Shown here piece by piece: positions 34,033-43,965 of a stretch of DNA of 64,000 bases. Every line of letters begins with the position of its first letter. The stretch's first letter is position 1. Under the pieces are notes generated by a model, which was not told where the DNA came from, made no database searches, and saw nothing but the letters and a program-made list of their open reading frames with translations. The translations under genes were made by a program, and so were the position numbers. The stretch is from DASUFZ01 sp035541475. Lineage in GTDB: Bacteria; Myxococcota_A; UBA9160; SMWR01. Location: NCBI GenBank assembly GCA_035541475.1, contig DATKND010000101.1:26427-90426 (forward strand). The letters are read 5' to 3'.

Positions 34033-35769
34033 TCAGGCGGCCTGCAGCACGGCGGCGTCGCCATGCTCGGACAAGGTCCAGCGGTGCGCCATCAGCTCCA
34101 GCGCGCGAGGTCGCAGCCCCGACGCGATCATCGCGGTCCGCGGCAGGTGCTCGATCAGCATGTCGTAGAGCCTCCGCTCGCTCGGCTCGTCGAGCGCGGA
34201 GGTCGCCTCGTCGAGCAGCAGCCAGTCGGGCTGCTGGAGCAGCGCGCGCGCGATCGCGAGGCGCTGCTGTTCGTGCACCGAGAGCTGCTGCTCCCACGGC
34301 AGCGCCGAGTCGAGCTTCGGCGCGAGATGCGCGAGGCCGACCTGCGCGAGCGCGTCGCGCACGCGCGCGTCGTCGAAGGCGTCTTCGGCGGCCGGGTAGG
34401 AGACCGCCGCGCGCAAGGTGCCGATCGGCAGATAGGGCCGCTGCGACAGGAACAGCATCCGATCGCGCTCCGGTCGCTCGATGCGGCCCGATCCGAAGGG
34501 CCAGATACCCGCGAGGCTGCGGAAGAACGTGGTCTTGCCGCGCCCCGGCGCCCCGAGCAGCGCGACCCGCTCGCCCGCGTGGAGCGACGCCGTGGCGCGC
34601 TCGAGCAGCAGGCGTCCGCCGGGCGCCTCGAGGCGCAGGTCGACCACCTGGAGCGCCGGCGCGGTCTCGATCCGGATCGGCACCTGCGCGAGGTCGTCGC
34701 TCGTCGCCTCCATCACGTCGAGGAAGCCGTCCAGGCGCTCGATGTTCGCGCGCCAGCGCGCGATCTCGCGGTAGGCGTTCACGAACCAGGAGAGCGCGCC
34801 GGAGACCTGGTCGTACGCGACGCGCGTCTGCACGATCAGGCCTAGCGTCACGAGCCCTTCGAAGTAGGACGGCGCGGCGAGCAGCAGAGGCACCAGTCCG
34901 TTCACGGTCCCGAGCGTTCCCGTCAGGATGTTCAGCTCGAGCTCGGCGCGGACGAGTGACAGGAAGATGTCGTACACGTTGCGGAAGCGGGTGACCGCGC
35001 CGAGCCGCTCGACTCCCTCGCCGCGCGAGAGCGCCACCTGCTCGACGTGGTCGCGGAAGCGGACCAGCCCGTAGCGGAAATCCGCCTCGTAGCGGAAGCG
35101 GTCGTAGTTGATCGGCACGAGGCGCCGGCCGAGCAGGTGGGTCAGCCACATCGACACCACGGCGAAGCCGACTGCGACCCACAGCAAGAGGCCCGGAACC
35201 TGGTGCTGGTCCCCGCGGAACGGGATCTGCCAGCCGCTCGAGAGCGACCAAAGGAGACCTCCGAACGAGACCAGGGTCGCGAGCGCGGCGAGCAGCGAGA
35301 GCGAGAGCCCGAGCGCGCTGGCGACGAAGTCGCGGATGTCCTCCGCGATTCGCTGGTCGGGGTTGTCGATCTCGCCGCCGTGGAGCTCGGACTGCCCGTA
35401 GGCCTCGCCTCCCATCCAGCGCGCGACGAAGTTGCCCGTGAGACCGCGCCGCCAGCGGATCTCGAGGCGCTGGCGCAGGTAGACGCGGACGGTCGAGACG
35501 ACGATCGAGAGCAACGAGAGTCCGAGGAAGACCCCGACAAGGAGGGCGAAGCCTCCCGCGTCGCGGTGCTCCAGCGCTTCGATCGTGCGCCGCTGCGCGG
35601 CGGAGACCTGGACGGTCGCCTGCACCGACCCGAACTCGAGCGCGATCGCGGCGGCGAGCAGCAATCCGCCCCACCGGGCATCCGGCGAGGTCCAGTAGAT
35701 GCGGACCAGGCGCCAGAGCGCGGAGGCGAGACGCCGTCCGCGCAGCGCCGGCTTGCGAACCGTGGCCAT
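34033..35769 (-). CDS. SbmA/BacA-like ABC transporter, fused permease-ATPase (ABCD/YddA type)
   Basis: A 578-residue half-transporter. The N-terminal ~330 residues are a six-helix SbmA/BacA/YddA-type membrane domain (DNPDQRIAEDIRDFV is a family hallmark); the C-terminal part is an ATPase. Walker A is GAPGRGKTT and Walker B is WLLLDEATSALDE, but the signature loop reads LSVHEQQRLAIARA where LSGGE or LSLGE is usual. Relatives import peptides or very-long-chain acyl compounds. ATG start at 35769 behind GAAGGAG. It is divergent, with an 80-base gap, from two giant glycosidase-type genes, so a shared regulatory region is likely. Confidence 0.88.
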   Translation of the reverse strand: MATVRKPALRGRRLASALWRLVRIYWTSPDARWGGLLLAAAIALEFGSVQATVQVSAAQRRTIEALEHRDAGGFALLVGVFLGLSLLSIVVSTVRVYLRQRLEIRWRRGLTGNFVARWMGGEAYGQSELHGGEIDNPDQRIAEDIRDFVASALGLSLSLLAALATLVSFGGLLWSLSSGWQIPFRGDQHQVPGLLLWVAVGFAVVSMWLTHLLGRRLVPINYDRFRYEADFRYGLVRFRDHVEQVALSRGEGVERLGAVTRFRNVYDIFLSLVRAELELNILTGTLGTVNGLVPLLLAAPSYFEGLVTLGLIVQTRVAYDQVSGALSWFVNAYREIARWRANIERLDGFLDVMEATSDDLAQVPIRIETAPALQVVDLRLEAPGGRLLLERATASLHAGERVALLGAPGRGKTTFFRSLAGIWPFGSGRIERPERDRMLFLSQRPYLPIGTLRAAVSYPAAEDAFDDARVRDALAQVGLAHLAPKLDSALPWEQQLSVHEQQRLAIARALLQQPDWLLLDEATSALDEPSERRLYDMLIEHLPRTAMIASGLRPRALELMAHRWTLSEHGDAAVLQAA

Positions 35770-35849
35770 GCGGTGCTCCTTCGGGGCCGCAGCATCGCGG
35801 TCGGGCCCGAGGCGTGCCAGATTCCGCGTCGTCCCGAAAGCCCGACACG

Positions 35850-38800
35850 ATGAACCCCCTCCGCCCCGTTCGACTCGCGAGCCCGTCCGAACTCGCCGTC
35901 GAGCTGTGCGCCAACGGGGCGATCCGTCGCATCGCCTGGCGCGACGTCGTGGTGAACGCCTTCCTCGGCAACGAGCTCGAGGGCGGGCCGGCGAATCTAT
36001 GGCTGCGGCGCCGCGGCGAGCGCATCGCGTGGATTCCGCTGCTCGGCCCGCGCTCGCCGGCCTCGCTGCGACAGGGCGAGAGCGGTCTCGATCTGTGCGG
36101 CGAATGGTCGGGGCTACGCTTCCACGCGTCGCTGCGGCTGGCGCGGCAGGCGCCCGCCTGGTTCTGGCACGTCTCGCTCGAGAACGTGGGCCCGGCGCCG
36201 CTCGCGCTCGACCTCGTCCACGCGCAGGACGTCGCTCTCTCCGACTACGGCGCGATCCGGCTGAACGAGTACTACGTGAGCCAGTACGTCGACTACACGC
36301 CGCTCGCGCACGCGGCACACGGCGTCGCGCTCGCGGCGCGGCAGAACCTCTCGGTCGGCGGCCGGCGCCCGTGGGCGCTCTTCGGCTCGCTCGGGCGCGC
36401 GGTCTCCTTCGCGACCGACGCGCTGACGCTCTACGGCCTCGAGGCGCGCGAGACCGGCGAGCCGTCCGCACTCTCGCAGCCGAGCCTCCCGGGCCGGCGC
36501 CTCCAGCACGAGCACTCGCTCGCCGTGTTGCAGGACGAGGCGCTCTCGCTCGCGCCGGGCGAGCGCGCCTCGCGCGGCTTCTTCGGCTGGCTCGAGCCCG
36601 ATCACCCCACGGCGACCGGACCCGCGGACCTCGCATTCTTCGAGCGGGCGCTCGCGTTGCCCGAGGCGGCGCCGGCCGCGGAGTCGCTCGCGGCGCCGAC
36701 GGGCGCGGCGCCCGCGCGCACGCTCTTCTCGACGCGACCGCGGCTCGAGCCGCAAGATCTCGACGACGCGCAGCTGGGAGCCTGCTTCGGGGCCTCGCTC
36801 CGCGCGCAGGAACGCGAGAACGGCCGCGTGCTCTCCTTCTTCCACGGCGAGTGCGCGCACGTCGTGCTGCCCGCGAAGGAGCGCGCGAGCCTGCGTCCGC
36901 ACGGTCAGATCCTGCGCACCGGCGACTCGCTCGTGCCCGACGAGTCGGCGCTCACCTCGACCGTCTGGATGGGCGGCGTCTTCCACTCGATGCTGACACA
37001 GGGACACGTCAGCATCAATCGACTGCTCTCCACCACGCACGGCTACCTCGGCCTCTTCCGCTCGCACGGGCTGCGCGTCTTCGTCGAGGTGGAGGGCGGC
37101 TACGCGCTGCTCGAGCGGCCGTCGGCCTTCGAGATGACCACCCACGGCGCGCGCTGGATCTACCGCCACGCCGGCGGGCTGCTCGAGGTGCGGAGCTTCG
37201 CCCCAGTGGATCGCCACGAGATGCAGCTCGCGATCGACGTCCGCGAGGGGCCGCCGCGCCGCTTCCTGATCTCGTGCCACCTCGCCGTGAACGGCGACGA
37301 CGGCTCGATCCCCGGGCCCGCGCGCGTCGAGCGCGACGCGGAGGGCGTCACGGTGAAGCTCCTCCCCGACACCGATCTCGGTCGCAGGTTCCCGGACGGC
37401 GGCTTCCGCTTCGAGCCGGCGCCCGGCACGCGCTTCGAGTCGATCGGCGGCGACGAGCGCCTCTTCGAGGACGGGCGCTCGCGCGAGCAGCCCTTCCTCG
37501 TCTTGGTCGGCGAGCCGACGCGATCGCTCGGGCTCCGCATCACCGGGCGCCTCGTCGGCGAGCCGCCGCGGCGCGCGCCGGGCGACGTCGCCGCGCGCGC
37601 CGCGGAGGACGCCGCGGCCGCCGATCGCTTCGCGGCGAGCACGACCGGCTCGCTCGACCTCCACCGCGGCGACGACGCGCCGGCGCAGCGGGCCGTCGCG
37701 CCGCTCGCGGAGGCGCTGCCGTGGTACGCGCACGACGCGCTCGTCCACTACCTCGCGCCGCGCGGTCTCGAGCAGTACTCCGGCGGCGGCTGGGGCACGC
37801 GCGACGTGTGTCAGGGGCCCGTCGAGCTGCTGCTCGCGCAGGGCCGCAGCGAGCCCGTCCGCGATCTGCTGCTGCGCGTCTTCCGCCAGCAGAACCCGGA
37901 CGGCGACTGGCCGCAGTGGTTCATGTTCTTCGAGCGCGAGCGCGGGATCCGTCCGGGCGACTCGCACGGCGACATCGTCTTCTGGCCGCTGCTCGCGCTC
38001 GGGCAGTATCTGCAGGCGTCCGACGACGCGGCGCTGCTCGACGAGGTCGTGCCGTTCTTCCATGCGGAGGGCGACGCGAAGGCCGAGCGCGCCAGCGTGC
38101 TCGCGCACGCGCAGCGCGCGCTCGCGCTGATCGCGCGGCGGGTCATCCCCGGCACCTGCCTCGCGGTCTACGGCCATGGCGACTGGAACGACGCGCTCCA
38201 GCCGGCCGACCCCGCGTTCGCGGCGACACTCTGCAGTGCCTGGACGGTGACCCTCCATTTCCAGATGCTCTCGACGCTTGCCCCCGCGTTGCGACGCGTC
38301 GGGCGCGAGCCGCTCGCGCGCGAGCTCGATGCGCAGCTTCCGCGCATCCGCGACGACTTCCAGCAGCGACTCGTCGTGGACGGCGTCGTCACCGGCCTCG
38401 CGCACTTCGGCGACGACGGGCGCGTCACGCCGCTCCTCCACCCGAACGATCGCGAGACGGGAGTCGCCTACAGCCTGCTGCCGATGGTCCACGGAATCCT
38501 CGCGGAGCTCTTCACGCGCGAGCAGGCGGAGCGCCATCTCGATCGGATCCGGCTCCACCTGCTCGCCGCCGACGGCGCGCGGCTCTTCGACCGTCCGCTC
38601 CCGTATCGCGGCGGCGTGCAGCGGCTCTTCCAGCGCGCCGAGACCGCGAGCTTCTTCGGGCGCGAGATCGGTCTGCTCTACACGCACGCGCACCTTCGCT
38701 ATGCGGAGGCGCTCGCGCGACTCGGCGAGGCCGAGGACTTCTTCACCGCGCTGCGGCAGGGCTGCCCCGTGGCGCTGCGCGAGGTGGTGAAGAGCGCGCG

Positions 38801-39257
38801 GCTGCGCCAGGCCAACTGCTACACGTCGAGCTCGGACGCCGCCTTCGCCGACCGCTACGAGGCGTCGGCGCGTTACGACGAGGTCTGGACCGGCGCGGTG
38901 CCGCTCGAGGGCGGCTGGCGCGTCTACTCGAGCGGCGCCGGCATCGCGCTGCGCCTCGTGCGCGAGTGCCTGCTCGGGCTGCGGCTCTCGCGCGCCGAGC
39001 TCGTCGTCGACCCGGTGCTGCCGCGCGCGCTCGACGGGCTGCGCGCCACGATCGAGCTCGCGGGACGGCCGGTGGAGCTGCGCTACCGCGTCGGCGCGCG
39101 CGGGTACGGCCCGACGTCGCTGAAGCTCGATGGCGAGCCGCTGCCCTTCGCGCGCGGCCGGAATCCGTATCGCGAGGCCGGTGCCCACGTCGCGATGGAC
39201 GCGCTGCGCGCGCGCCTGCGCGACGGCAGCCACGTCCTCGACGTCGAGCTCTCCTGA
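35850..39257 (+). CDS. GH94-like glycoside phosphorylase/hydrolase (cellobiose-phosphorylase-type)
   Basis: A 1135-residue protein with the layout of GH94 proteins: N-terminal beta-sandwich regions (including a second one near 330-560), then an (alpha/alpha)6 barrel. Barrel landmarks are GGWGTRDVCQGPVELLL, HGDWNDALQPAD (the Asp in the position of the general acid), PYRGGVQRLFQRAETASFFG and SGAGIALRLVRECL. GH94 enzymes phosphorolyse or process beta-linked glucosides, and related domains trim cyclic beta-1,2-glucan. No signal peptide is seen, so it is probably cytoplasmic. The substrate is unknown. The next gene starts one base after its TGA. Confidence 0.8.
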   Translation: MNPLRPVRLASPSELAVELCANGAIRRIAWRDVVVNAFLGNELEGGPANLWLRRRGERIAWIPLLGPRSPASLRQGESGLDLCGEWSGLRFHASLRLARQAPAWFWHVSLENVGPAPLALDLVHAQDVALSDYGAIRLNEYYVSQYVDYTPLAHAAHGVALAARQNLSVGGRRPWALFGSLGRAVSFATDALTLYGLEARETGEPSALSQPSLPGRRLQHEHSLAVLQDEALSLAPGERASRGFFGWLEPDHPTATGPADLAFFERALALPEAAPAAESLAAPTGAAPARTLFSTRPRLEPQDLDDAQLGACFGASLRAQERENGRVLSFFHGECAHVVLPAKERASLRPHGQILRTGDSLVPDESALTSTVWMGGVFHSMLTQGHVSINRLLSTTHGYLGLFRSHGLRVFVEVEGGYALLERPSAFEMTTHGARWIYRHAGGLLEVRSFAPVDRHEMQLAIDVREGPPRRFLISCHLAVNGDDGSIPGPARVERDAEGVTVKLLPDTDLGRRFPDGGFRFEPAPGTRFESIGGDERLFEDGRSREQPFLVLVGEPTRSLGLRITGRLVGEPPRRAPGDVAARAAEDAAAADRFAASTTGSLDLHRGDDAPAQRAVAPLAEALPWYAHDALVHYLAPRGLEQYSGGGWGTRDVCQGPVELLLAQGRSEPVRDLLLRVFRQQNPDGDWPQWFMFFERERGIRPGDSHGDIVFWPLLALGQYLQASDDAALLDEVVPFFHAEGDAKAERASVLAHAQRALALIARRVIPGTCLAVYGHGDWNDALQPADPAFAATLCSAWTVTLHFQMLSTLAPALRRVGREPLARELDAQLPRIRDDFQQRLVVDGVVTGLAHFGDDGRVTPLLHPNDRETGVAYSLLPMVHGILAELFTREQAERHLDRIRLHLLAADGARLFDRPLPYRGGVQRLFQRAETASFFGREIGLLYTHAHLRYAEALARLGEAEDFFTALRQGCPVALREVVKSARLRQANCYTSSSDAAFADRYEASARYDEVWTGAVPLEGGWRVYSSGAGIALRLVRECLLGLRLSRAELVVDPVLPRALDGLRATIELAGRPVELRYRVGARGYGPTSLKLDGEPLPFARGRNPYREAGAHVAMDALRARLRDGSHVLDVELS

Positions 39258-39258
39258 C

Positions 39259-42200
39259 GTGCAGAGCGAGACGCTCGACGACTTCCGCGACCTCTCGCCG
39301 TGGAGCACCGTCGCGTCCGGCGAGGCGCAGCTCCGCCTGTCGCAGGAGCCGAGCCCGCACGGCCATGCGCTGCGCATGGACTTCGACTTCCACGGCGGCG
39401 GCGGCTTCGTCGTCGCGCGGCGGCTGCTCGCGCGGACGATGCCGGAGAGCTGGGCGCTCGCGCTGCGGATCCGCGGCGAGGCGCCCGCGAACAAGCTCGA
39501 GCTGAAGCTCGTCGATCCGACCAACCGAAACGTCTGGTGGTGGCACCGCGACGCGTTCGCCTTCCCGCGCGAGTGGGAGGCGCTGCGGATCCGAAGCTCC
39601 GAAGTGTCGTTCGCGTGGGGCCCCGCCGGCGGCGGGCCGCTGCGCGATCTCGCCGCGATCGAGCTCGCGATCGCCGCGCCGCCCGGCGGCCGCGGGACGG
39701 TCTGGATCGAGGACCTGCGCTTCGAAGACTTCTCGCTGCGCGAGCCGCCGCGCGTGCTCGTGTCGAGCGAGCGGCCGGGATGCGCGGCCGTGTGCGTGCT
39801 CGAGGCGGATCCCGCGAGCTGCTGGCGCAGCGCGCCGGGCGCCGCGCCGCAGTGGCTCTCGCTCGACTTCGGGGCCGAGCACGAGTACGGCGGCCTCGTC
39901 GTGGACTGGGCGCCGGGCGGCGAGGCGCGCGCCTTCGACGTGCAGTCCTGCGACGACGGCGACGACTGGCGCACGCTCTGGTCGGCGCGGCAGGCGGAGG
40001 GGCGTCGCCAGTACGTGTACCTGCCGGGCGGCGGCCGCTCGCGGCGGCTGCGCCTCTTCCTTCGCGAGCCGGCCGGAAGGGACGGCTTCGGCATCGCGTC
40101 GCTGCAGGTCGAGCCCTTCGAGTTCTCGCGCTCGCTGCACGACTTCTTCCACGCCGTCGCCGCGCGCGAGCGCCGCGGCCTGCATCCGCGCTGGCTCTAC
40201 CGCGAGCAGAGCTACTGGACGCCGGTCGGTGTCGAGGGCGGCCACACCGCCGCGATCCTGAACGAGGAGGGCCTCTTCGAGCCCGACCGCGCGAGCTTCT
40301 CGCTCGAGCCCTTCCTCTACGCCGACGGCGAGCTCGTGACCTGGGCCGACGCCGAGATCACGCAGTCGCTCGCGGCCTCGTTCCTGCCGGTGCCGTCGTC
40401 GCACTGGCGCTGGCGCAACCTGCGGCTCACCATGACCGCCTTCGCGACCGGCTCGGGCGACAACGCCTTCGCGCGCGTGCGCTACCGGGTCGAGAACGCG
40501 GGACGCGACGCGAAGCGCGTGCGCCTCTACGCCGCGCTGCGTCCCTATCAGGTGACGCCGCCCTGGCAGGCCTTCCAGGGGATGGGCGGCACGAGCGAGA
40601 TCCGCGAGCTCGACTTCGAGCACGACGCCGTCCTCGTGAACGGGAAGAAGCTCGTGGTCGCGCTCGACCCGCCGAGCGGCGCGGGCGTCGCGGCCTTCGA
40701 GCAGGGCGGCGTGCGGAGCCAGCTCGTGCGCGGAGATCTGCCGCCGCGCAAGCGCGTGCGCGACGAATTCGCGCACGCATCGGGCGCGCTCGCCTGGGAC
40801 CTCGACCTCGCGCCGGGCGCCGCGCGCGAGATCGAGCTGGCCGTGCCCTTCGGCGAACAGACCTCCGCGCGCGACGCGCCGCGCGTGCGCGAGTCGGAGC
40901 GCGCGGAGACGCTCGCGCGCTGCGAGCGCGGCTGGCAGGTGCGACTCGGCGAGGTGCACATCCGCGCCGGAGGCGACGCGGCCTGGATCGAGACGCTCCG
41001 CACCGCGACGGCCCACATCCTCGTGAATCGCGACGGCGCGATGCTCCAGCCGGGGCCGCGTCGCTACACACGCTCGTGGATCCGCGACGGCGCGACCATG
41101 TCCGCGGCGCTGCTGCGGATGGGTCAGCACGGCGCCGTGCGCGACTTCCTGCGCGCCTATGCGCCCCATCAGGGGGCGGACGGCAACGTGCCGTGCGCGG
41201 TCGACCACAATGGAGCGGACTGGCTGCCCGAGCACGACAGCCACGGCCAGCTCGTCTACACCCTGGCGGAGCACTTCCGCATCCACGGCGATCTCGGGCT
41301 GGTGCGCGAGCTCTGGCCGCACGCGCTGCGCGCGACGCAATACCTCGAGACGCTCCGCGCGCAGCGCCTCGTCCCGGAGCTCCGCACGGGCGAGCACCGC
41401 GCGCGTTACGGCCTCTTGCCGGAGTCCGCGAGCCACGAGGGCTACCTCGCGCACCCGGTGCACGCCTACTGGGACGACTTCTGGGCGCTGCGCGGATTCG
41501 CCGACGCGGCCGATCTCGCGCAGGCGCTCGGCGACGGGGCGCGCGCGGAGCACCTGCGCGCGCAGGCGGCCGACCTCGCGCGGTGTCTCTACGCCTCGAT
41601 CGAGACGGTGATCGCCGAGCGCAAGATCTCGTACGTCCCGGGCTCGGTCGAGTGGGCGGACTTCGATCCGACCGCGACGTCCACCGCGCTCGTCACGACC
41701 GACGCCGCAGAGCGTCTCCCCCAGGCCGCGCTGACCTGGAGCTACGACGAGTACCTCGCGGGCTTCCGGAAGCGGAAGCGCGGCGAGATCGACTGGAACA
41801 ACTACACGGCCTACGAGATCCGCATCCTCGGCGCGCTCGTTCGCCTCGGGCGGCGCGAGGACGCGCACGAGCTGCTCGACTTCTTCCTCTCGGACCGCAG
41901 GCCGCGCGTCTGGAACCAGTGGCCCGAGATCTCGTGGCGCGACCCGCGCAGCCCGGGCCACCTCGGCGACGTGCCGCACTCGTGGATCGGCGCCGAGTAC
42001 GTGCTCGCCGTGCTCGGCATGCTGGCCTACGAGTCCGCGTCGGACGACTCGCTCGTGCTGGCGGCCGGCGTCTCCCCGGCGTGGCTCGCGGGCGACGGCC
42101 TCGAGGTCGACGGGCTCCCGACGTACTGGGGACCGCTCACCTACCGATTGCAACGAGACGGTGACGACGCGTTGCGGCTCGAGCTCGCCGCGGGGCTCCG

Positions 42201-42345
42201 CACGCCGCCCGGCGGGATCGTCGTGCGCCCGCCGCTCGCGCTTCCGCTCGTGCGTGCGGAGGGCGAGGGCGTCGTCCGCTTCGACGCGCAGAGCGTCGTG
42301 CTGCGGGAGAGCCCGGCTCGCGTGCGCATCGAACTCGGGAGGTAG
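39259..42345 (+). CDS. Discoidin-like plus six-hairpin glycosidase protein
   Basis: A 1028-residue protein. Residues about 1-155 form a carbohydrate-binding-like beta domain (DFHGGGGFVVARRLLA, then VWIEDLRFEDFSL); about 170-290 is a discoidin/F5-8-type domain (SLDFGAEHEYGGLVVDWAP). A large beta-rich region and then an (alpha/alpha)6 barrel follow, with RRYTRSWIRDGATMSAALLR, DGNVPCAVD and EIDWNNYTAYEIRILGAL. This resembles glucoamylase- or rhamnosidase-type catalytic barrels. GTG start at 39259, one base after the GH94-like stop. No export signal is visible. The pair probably acts on the same intracellular glycan; specificity is unknown. Confidence 0.7.
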   Translation: MQSETLDDFRDLSPWSTVASGEAQLRLSQEPSPHGHALRMDFDFHGGGGFVVARRLLARTMPESWALALRIRGEAPANKLELKLVDPTNRNVWWWHRDAFAFPREWEALRIRSSEVSFAWGPAGGGPLRDLAAIELAIAAPPGGRGTVWIEDLRFEDFSLREPPRVLVSSERPGCAAVCVLEADPASCWRSAPGAAPQWLSLDFGAEHEYGGLVVDWAPGGEARAFDVQSCDDGDDWRTLWSARQAEGRRQYVYLPGGGRSRRLRLFLREPAGRDGFGIASLQVEPFEFSRSLHDFFHAVAARERRGLHPRWLYREQSYWTPVGVEGGHTAAILNEEGLFEPDRASFSLEPFLYADGELVTWADAEITQSLAASFLPVPSSHWRWRNLRLTMTAFATGSGDNAFARVRYRVENAGRDAKRVRLYAALRPYQVTPPWQAFQGMGGTSEIRELDFEHDAVLVNGKKLVVALDPPSGAGVAAFEQGGVRSQLVRGDLPPRKRVRDEFAHASGALAWDLDLAPGAAREIELAVPFGEQTSARDAPRVRESERAETLARCERGWQVRLGEVHIRAGGDAAWIETLRTATAHILVNRDGAMLQPGPRRYTRSWIRDGATMSAALLRMGQHGAVRDFLRAYAPHQGADGNVPCAVDHNGADWLPEHDSHGQLVYTLAEHFRIHGDLGLVRELWPHALRATQYLETLRAQRLVPELRTGEHRARYGLLPESASHEGYLAHPVHAYWDDFWALRGFADAADLAQALGDGARAEHLRAQAADLARCLYASIETVIAERKISYVPGSVEWADFDPTATSTALVTTDAAERLPQAALTWSYDEYLAGFRKRKRGEIDWNNYTAYEIRILGALVRLGRREDAHELLDFFLSDRRPRVWNQWPEISWRDPRSPGHLGDVPHSWIGAEYVLAVLGMLAYESASDDSLVLAAGVSPAWLAGDGLEVDGLPTYWGPLTYRLQRDGDDALRLELAAGLRTPPGGIVVRPPLALPLVRAEGEGVVRFDAQSVVLRESPARVRIELGR

Positions 42346-42408
42346 GCGGGAGGTAGGCCTGTTCGGAGATTCGGAGCGTTCGTAATCGCTCGAGCTGCCT
42401 CCCCGGAT

Positions 42409-43965
42409 CTATTTCACGCCCGACCTCAACCTGGCCTTCGCTTCCTCTCGCCGCGCGCGTTCTTCGGTGAGCAGCTTGTAGGCGACGTAGTATTTGTAGA
42501 TGTTGCTCACGTAAGTGACGGTCTCGCGACCGATCCGCTCCGACGCGATCTGCTCCACGTTGCCGAACCAGACGTTGGGGTCGAGACCGCGCTTCTCGGC
42601 CTCCTTCCGGAGCTGGCGGATCCGCCCGGGCCCCGCGTTGTACGACGCAAAGGTGAGCAGCAGCTTGTTCAGGCGATCCATCTTCGGCTCGTCCCCGAAG
42701 TACTCGTTCTCCATGAACCGCATGTACTTCACGCCGGCGTGGATGTTGGCCTCGGTCTGCGTGATGTCGCCGACCTTCAGCTCCTTGCCGGTCGCGGGCA
42801 TGACCTGCATCACGCCGATGGCCCCGACCGGGCTCTTGACCTCCTGATTGAGCTGGGATTCCTGGTATCCCTGGGCTGCCATGAGCAGGTAGTCCAGCTG
42901 GTACTGGTCGCTGTACTTCTTGAAGTACTCGGCCATCGCCAGGAACTTCTTCCGCTCGGCCTCGGAGGTGGCGCTCTTCACGTACTTGGTGCTCGCGAGA
43001 TAGCGCTTCTGCACGATGTTTCCGAACGCCGTCCCGAGGCCGTACTTCGCGATGAACTCGTTGAGCTGCGCCCTGAGGAGCGGGCTGTTCTTGCGAATCG
43101 GCACCGCAAAGCTGGCGCCGGTCCGGAGGGTCACATCGTCGTGGACGGTGATGTTCGTGAACACCTTCTTCCAGAACTCCGCCAGGTAGTCGTGTACGAC
43201 GATCGTCGGAATGAGGCCGGCGTTGACCATCTCGAGCAGGTCGTCGTCTTCGAGGTTCCCCGGAACCTCCTCGATGACGACGGGCGGCTTGCCCTTCGCC
43301 TTCAGCCGCTCGTTCAGCGCCACGAGGCTTGCATAGAAGTTGCTGTGCTTGCGCGTGAAGACCTCCTGGCCCGAGAGATCGTCGACCGAGTGGATCGCCG
43401 GGGCGCCGGGGCCGGTCACCACCACCTCGCTGACGTTCGTGCGCGTGTCGTTGCTGAAGTCCATCAGCGCCTGCAGCTCCGGCCTGACCGTGACCTGCGC
43501 CATCACGAAGTCGACCTTGCCGTCGAGCAGCGCCCGCGCCAGCTGGTCGCGCGGCATCGCCATGAGGGCGACGCTGATCTTCGCGTTGCCCGTCTGGAGC
43601 TTCTTGTTCAGCCAGTCCTCGAAGGCCTTCGCGAACTCGTAGCAGACGCCGCGCTGCACGCCCTTCTCTGCGAAGTAGAACGTGCGGCTGTAGGTGACAC
43701 CCACACGGATCAGTCGCCGTTTCACCATCTGGTCGAAGTCGCCGGTGAACGGCGCGGAGATCAGGGCCCGGATGTCTTCCGGCAGGGCGGCTTCGAACGC
43801 GGGCGGCGGCAGCGGAATCTCCGCTCCGCTGGCCGGCGTCGCGGCCTTCTGGGGCTCCTCTCCAGGAGCCTTGGGCTCGTCACCGCCGGACGGGGCGCCC
43901 GCGCTCGCGACGACCAGGAAGATGGCGACACCGAACCACGTCGAGCGTCTCGGCGCGATGAGCAT
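42409..43965 (-). CDS. MltF-like membrane-bound lytic transglycosylase
   Basis: A 518-residue protein with the MltF layout: N-terminal hydrophobic segment (about 8-24), a Pro/Ala linker, a solute-binding-protein-like domain (about 80-310; RRLIRVGVTYSRTFYF and QVTVRPELQALMDFSND), then an SLT domain. The SLT motifs are AAQGYQESQLN (catalytic Glu), GAIGVMQVMP and TFASYNAGPGRI. It cleaves peptidoglycan with formation of 1,6-anhydro ends in the periplasm; the binding domain regulates activity, by muropeptides in known cases. ATG at 43965 follows an AGGAG box. It is monocistronic and convergent with the glycosidase pair. Confidence 0.88.
   Translation of the reverse strand: MLIAPRRSTWFGVAIFLVVASAGAPSGGDEPKAPGEEPQKAATPASGAEIPLPPPAFEAALPEDIRALISAPFTGDFDQMVKRRLIRVGVTYSRTFYFAEKGVQRGVCYEFAKAFEDWLNKKLQTGNAKISVALMAMPRDQLARALLDGKVDFVMAQVTVRPELQALMDFSNDTRTNVSEVVVTGPGAPAIHSVDDLSGQEVFTRKHSNFYASLVALNERLKAKGKPPVVIEEVPGNLEDDDLLEMVNAGLIPTIVVHDYLAEFWKKVFTNITVHDDVTLRTGASFAVPIRKNSPLLRAQLNEFIAKYGLGTAFGNIVQKRYLASTKYVKSATSEAERKKFLAMAEYFKKYSDQYQLDYLLMAAQGYQESQLNQEVKSPVGAIGVMQVMPATGKELKVGDITQTEANIHAGVKYMRFMENEYFGDEPKMDRLNKLLLTFASYNAGPGRIRQLRKEAEKRGLDPNVWFGNVEQIASERIGRETVTYVSNIYKYYVAYKLLTEERARREEAKARLRSGVK

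Noticed and set aside
36114..40094. 1326-codon minus-strand open frame under the GH94-like and discoidin genes
   Set aside because: It spans parts of two genes with well-supported domains, has an Arg/Glu/Val-biased composition and no motif; it is a shadow frame.
38743..42153. 1136-codon minus-strand open frame under the discoidin/six-hairpin gene
   Set aside because: Same reasons: antisense to a gene with clear carbohydrate-enzyme motifs, biased composition, no domain.
42337..42358. Tandem GGGAGGTAGGC repeat at the end of the discoidin gene
   Set aside because: Two copies of an 11-base unit at a gene end are most likely a simple local duplication.
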